Source: Cryobacterium glucosi
GTDB taxonomy: Bacteria; Actinomycetota; Actinomycetes; Actinomycetales; Microbacteriaceae
Length of the DNA stretch: 45,388 bases
Direction of reading: 5' to 3'
Assembly (NCBI RefSeq): GCF_004402235.1
Contig: NZ_SOFS01000035.1
Location: forward strand, 1 to 45,388
Position 1 is the first letter of the stretch; every line of letters begins with the position of its first letter. The notes under the pieces are model-generated. The model saw only the letters and a list, made by a program, of their open reading frames with translations, did not search any database and was not told the origin of the DNA. Both the position numbers and the translations under genes were made by a program. This document shows positions 44,146 through 45,388 of the stretch, piece by piece.

Positions 44146-45330
44146 ATGAGCCTCGGATCAGTTGTGCACACCGCCCCCGTCGAGCGCGTCGACACCGTCG
44201 TCATCGGCGGCGGGGCCATGGGGTCGGCGACGGCGTGGCTGCTCGCGCGGCGCGGACACCCCGTGCTCCTCCTCGAGCGCTTCGAGCCGGGCCACAAGAA
44301 CGGCGCCTCGCACGGCGCATCGCGCAACTTCAACACCGCGTACGCCGATCCCACCTACGTCGGCATGCTCGCGGAGGCCGTGCCGCTCTGGCACGAGCTC
44401 GAGGCCGAGTCGGGGGCCGCGGTCTTCGACCAGGTCGGCGTGGTCAACCATGGGCCGAACCCGGCGTTCGACGCCGTCGCGGATGCGCTCCGCTCAGCGG
44501 GGCTCGGAGCCGAGTTCCTCACTCCGGAGGCGGCGGGGGAGCGTTGGCCGGGCATCCGCTTCGACGGCCGGGTGCTGCACAACCCCGACGCCGGGCGCAT
44601 CAACGCGGATGCTGCGGTGGCGGCACTGCAGGCGGCCGCGGCCGCAGCAGGGGCCGAGGTTCGGAACGGTGTGCGGGTGCTGCGGGTCGACGTGCTCGGG
44701 GACGACCGGGTGCGCGTGACGACGGAGACCGGCGTCATCGAAGCGCGACACGTCGTCGTCACGGTCGGCGCGTGGACCTCCGGCCTGCTCACCGGGGTGC
44801 TCGCGGTGCCGCGGCTTCGGGTGACTCAGGAGCAGCCGGCGCACTTCGCCCAGCGCGACGCGGCGGCCCAGGACTGGCCCGGCTTCAACCACGCCCGCGA
44901 CACCACGGACCCGCGGTACGGCTACTGGTACTCCCCGGTCTACGGCATGCGCACCCCGGGAGAGGGGATCAAGGCCGGCTGGCACGGTGTCGGTCCGGTC
45001 ACCGATCCGGACCGACGCAGCTTCCTGCCCGAGCCCGTGCAGCTCGCGGCCCTGCAGCGCTACGTGCGCGAGTGGTTGCCGGGTGCCGACGCCGACGTCC
45101 TCGAGCCGGTCAGCTGCACATACACGACCACGGCAGACGAGGACTTCGTGCTCGACAGGGTCGGACCGGTCACGGTCGGCGCCGGCTTCAGCGGGCACGG
45201 GTTCAAGTTCACGCCGACGGTCGGGCGGATCCTCGCGGACCTGGCCACGGATGCTGCAGCCGCGCCGCCCCGCTTCGCCCTGTCCCGAACGCCCAACGCT
45301 GGCCCCGGCGGCTGGCTCGCCCGCGGCTGA
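44146..45330 (+). CDS. Monomeric sarcosine oxidase / N-methyltryptophan oxidase family flavoprotein
   Basis: The 394-residue product is a DAO-superfamily flavoenzyme. It has the FAD-binding VIGGGAMGSATAWLLARRG at about 18-36, ERFEPGHKNGASHGASR, the covalent-flavin cysteine context SCTYTTTADEDFVLDR with Cys324, and the C-terminal GAGFSGHGFKFTPTVGRILADLA. These match MSOX/MTOX enzymes, which oxidise N-methyl amino acids to release formaldehyde and hydrogen peroxide. The exact amine is unknown. The frame is open upstream to 43951 but that part crosses the palindrome and has no family resemblance; the ATG at 44146 begins the normal N-terminus. Confidence 0.92.
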   Translation: MSLGSVVHTAPVERVDTVVIGGGAMGSATAWLLARRGHPVLLLERFEPGHKNGASHGASRNFNTAYADPTYVGMLAEAVPLWHELEAESGAAVFDQVGVVNHGPNPAFDAVADALRSAGLGAEFLTPEAAGERWPGIRFDGRVLHNPDAGRINADAAVAALQAAAAAAGAEVRNGVRVLRVDVLGDDRVRVTTETGVIEARHVVVTVGAWTSGLLTGVLAVPRLRVTQEQPAHFAQRDAAAQDWPGFNHARDTTDPRYGYWYSPVYGMRTPGEGIKAGWHGVGPVTDPDRRSFLPEPVQLAALQRYVREWLPGADADVLEPVSCTYTTTADEDFVLDRVGPVTVGAGFSGHGFKFTPTVGRILADLATDAAAAPPRFALSRTPNAGPGGWLARG

Positions 45331-45388
45331 TCCGCGCGGCGCCACGCGCGCCCCTGCCCGACCAGCCCGCGCGGCACCCGCGCTCGCG
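45331..45388. other. End of window, no feature
   Basis: The last 58 bases are very GC-rich, with CGCG runs, and hold no gene or clear hairpin that I can support. Confidence 0.5.

Overview
The window is chromosomal DNA of a high-GC actinobacterium, most likely a member of the Microbacteriaceae. The evidence is the GC-rich codon usage with NNC/NNG endings, the gene order, the absence of Shine-Dalgarno sequences in front of many first genes, and the very frequent word GCATCCG/CGGATGC. No species can be assigned from sequence alone.

Layout. Positions 1-275 look like the right edge of an integrated mobile element: IS481-like end repeats, a pair of TGCCCACA boxes, and a 25-nt tRNA 3' fragment. A tRNA-Arg(CCG) gene follows, then a lipoprotein gene divergent from argS. 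Positions 1364-25176 hold the old actinobacterial cluster argS - DUF2993 - lysA - hom - thrC - thrB - rho - prfA - prmC - Sua5/TsaC - wecA - atpI - atpBEFHAGDC: charging of tRNA-Arg, lysine and threonine synthesis, transcription and translation termination, envelope glycan priming and the F1Fo ATP synthase. It is interrupted by a reverse-strand cysK-cysE pair, and rpmE is absent from its usual place between rho and prfA.

Positions 25194-34637 hold a yaaA-like gene, mdh, a two-gene alkylation repair unit (ogt-tag), a TetR-regulated quinone oxidoreductase, and a second TetR gene leading an operon for a heterodimeric ABC exporter. The two TetR genes are divergent and carry related GTGA...TCAC palindromes. 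Positions 34642-45330 hold two DUF202 membrane proteins flanking an 18-bp minisatellite, a small DksA/TraR-like protein, a membrane molybdopterin oxidoreductase with an internal Tat motif, a Ski2-like helicase, a Gfo/Idh/MocA oxidoreductase, a LysM lipoprotein, L-serine dehydratase and a sarcosine-oxidase-like flavoenzyme.

Cross-cutting signals. At least eight genes have a -10-like hexamer exactly six bases before the start codon, which places the predicted transcription start on the first base of the start codon (leaderless transcription). The word GCATCCG/CGGATGC is several-fold over-represented and appears to bend codon choice. Several long intergenic palindromes are present, two of them sharing TGTCGCAGA at the stem foot. 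Rho carries a large Q/N/R/D-rich insertion. No CRISPR array, prophage or biosynthetic gene cluster is visible, and I did not find a clear new multi-gene system. The most unusual items are the Rho insertion, the promoter grammar, the over-represented word and the palindromes.
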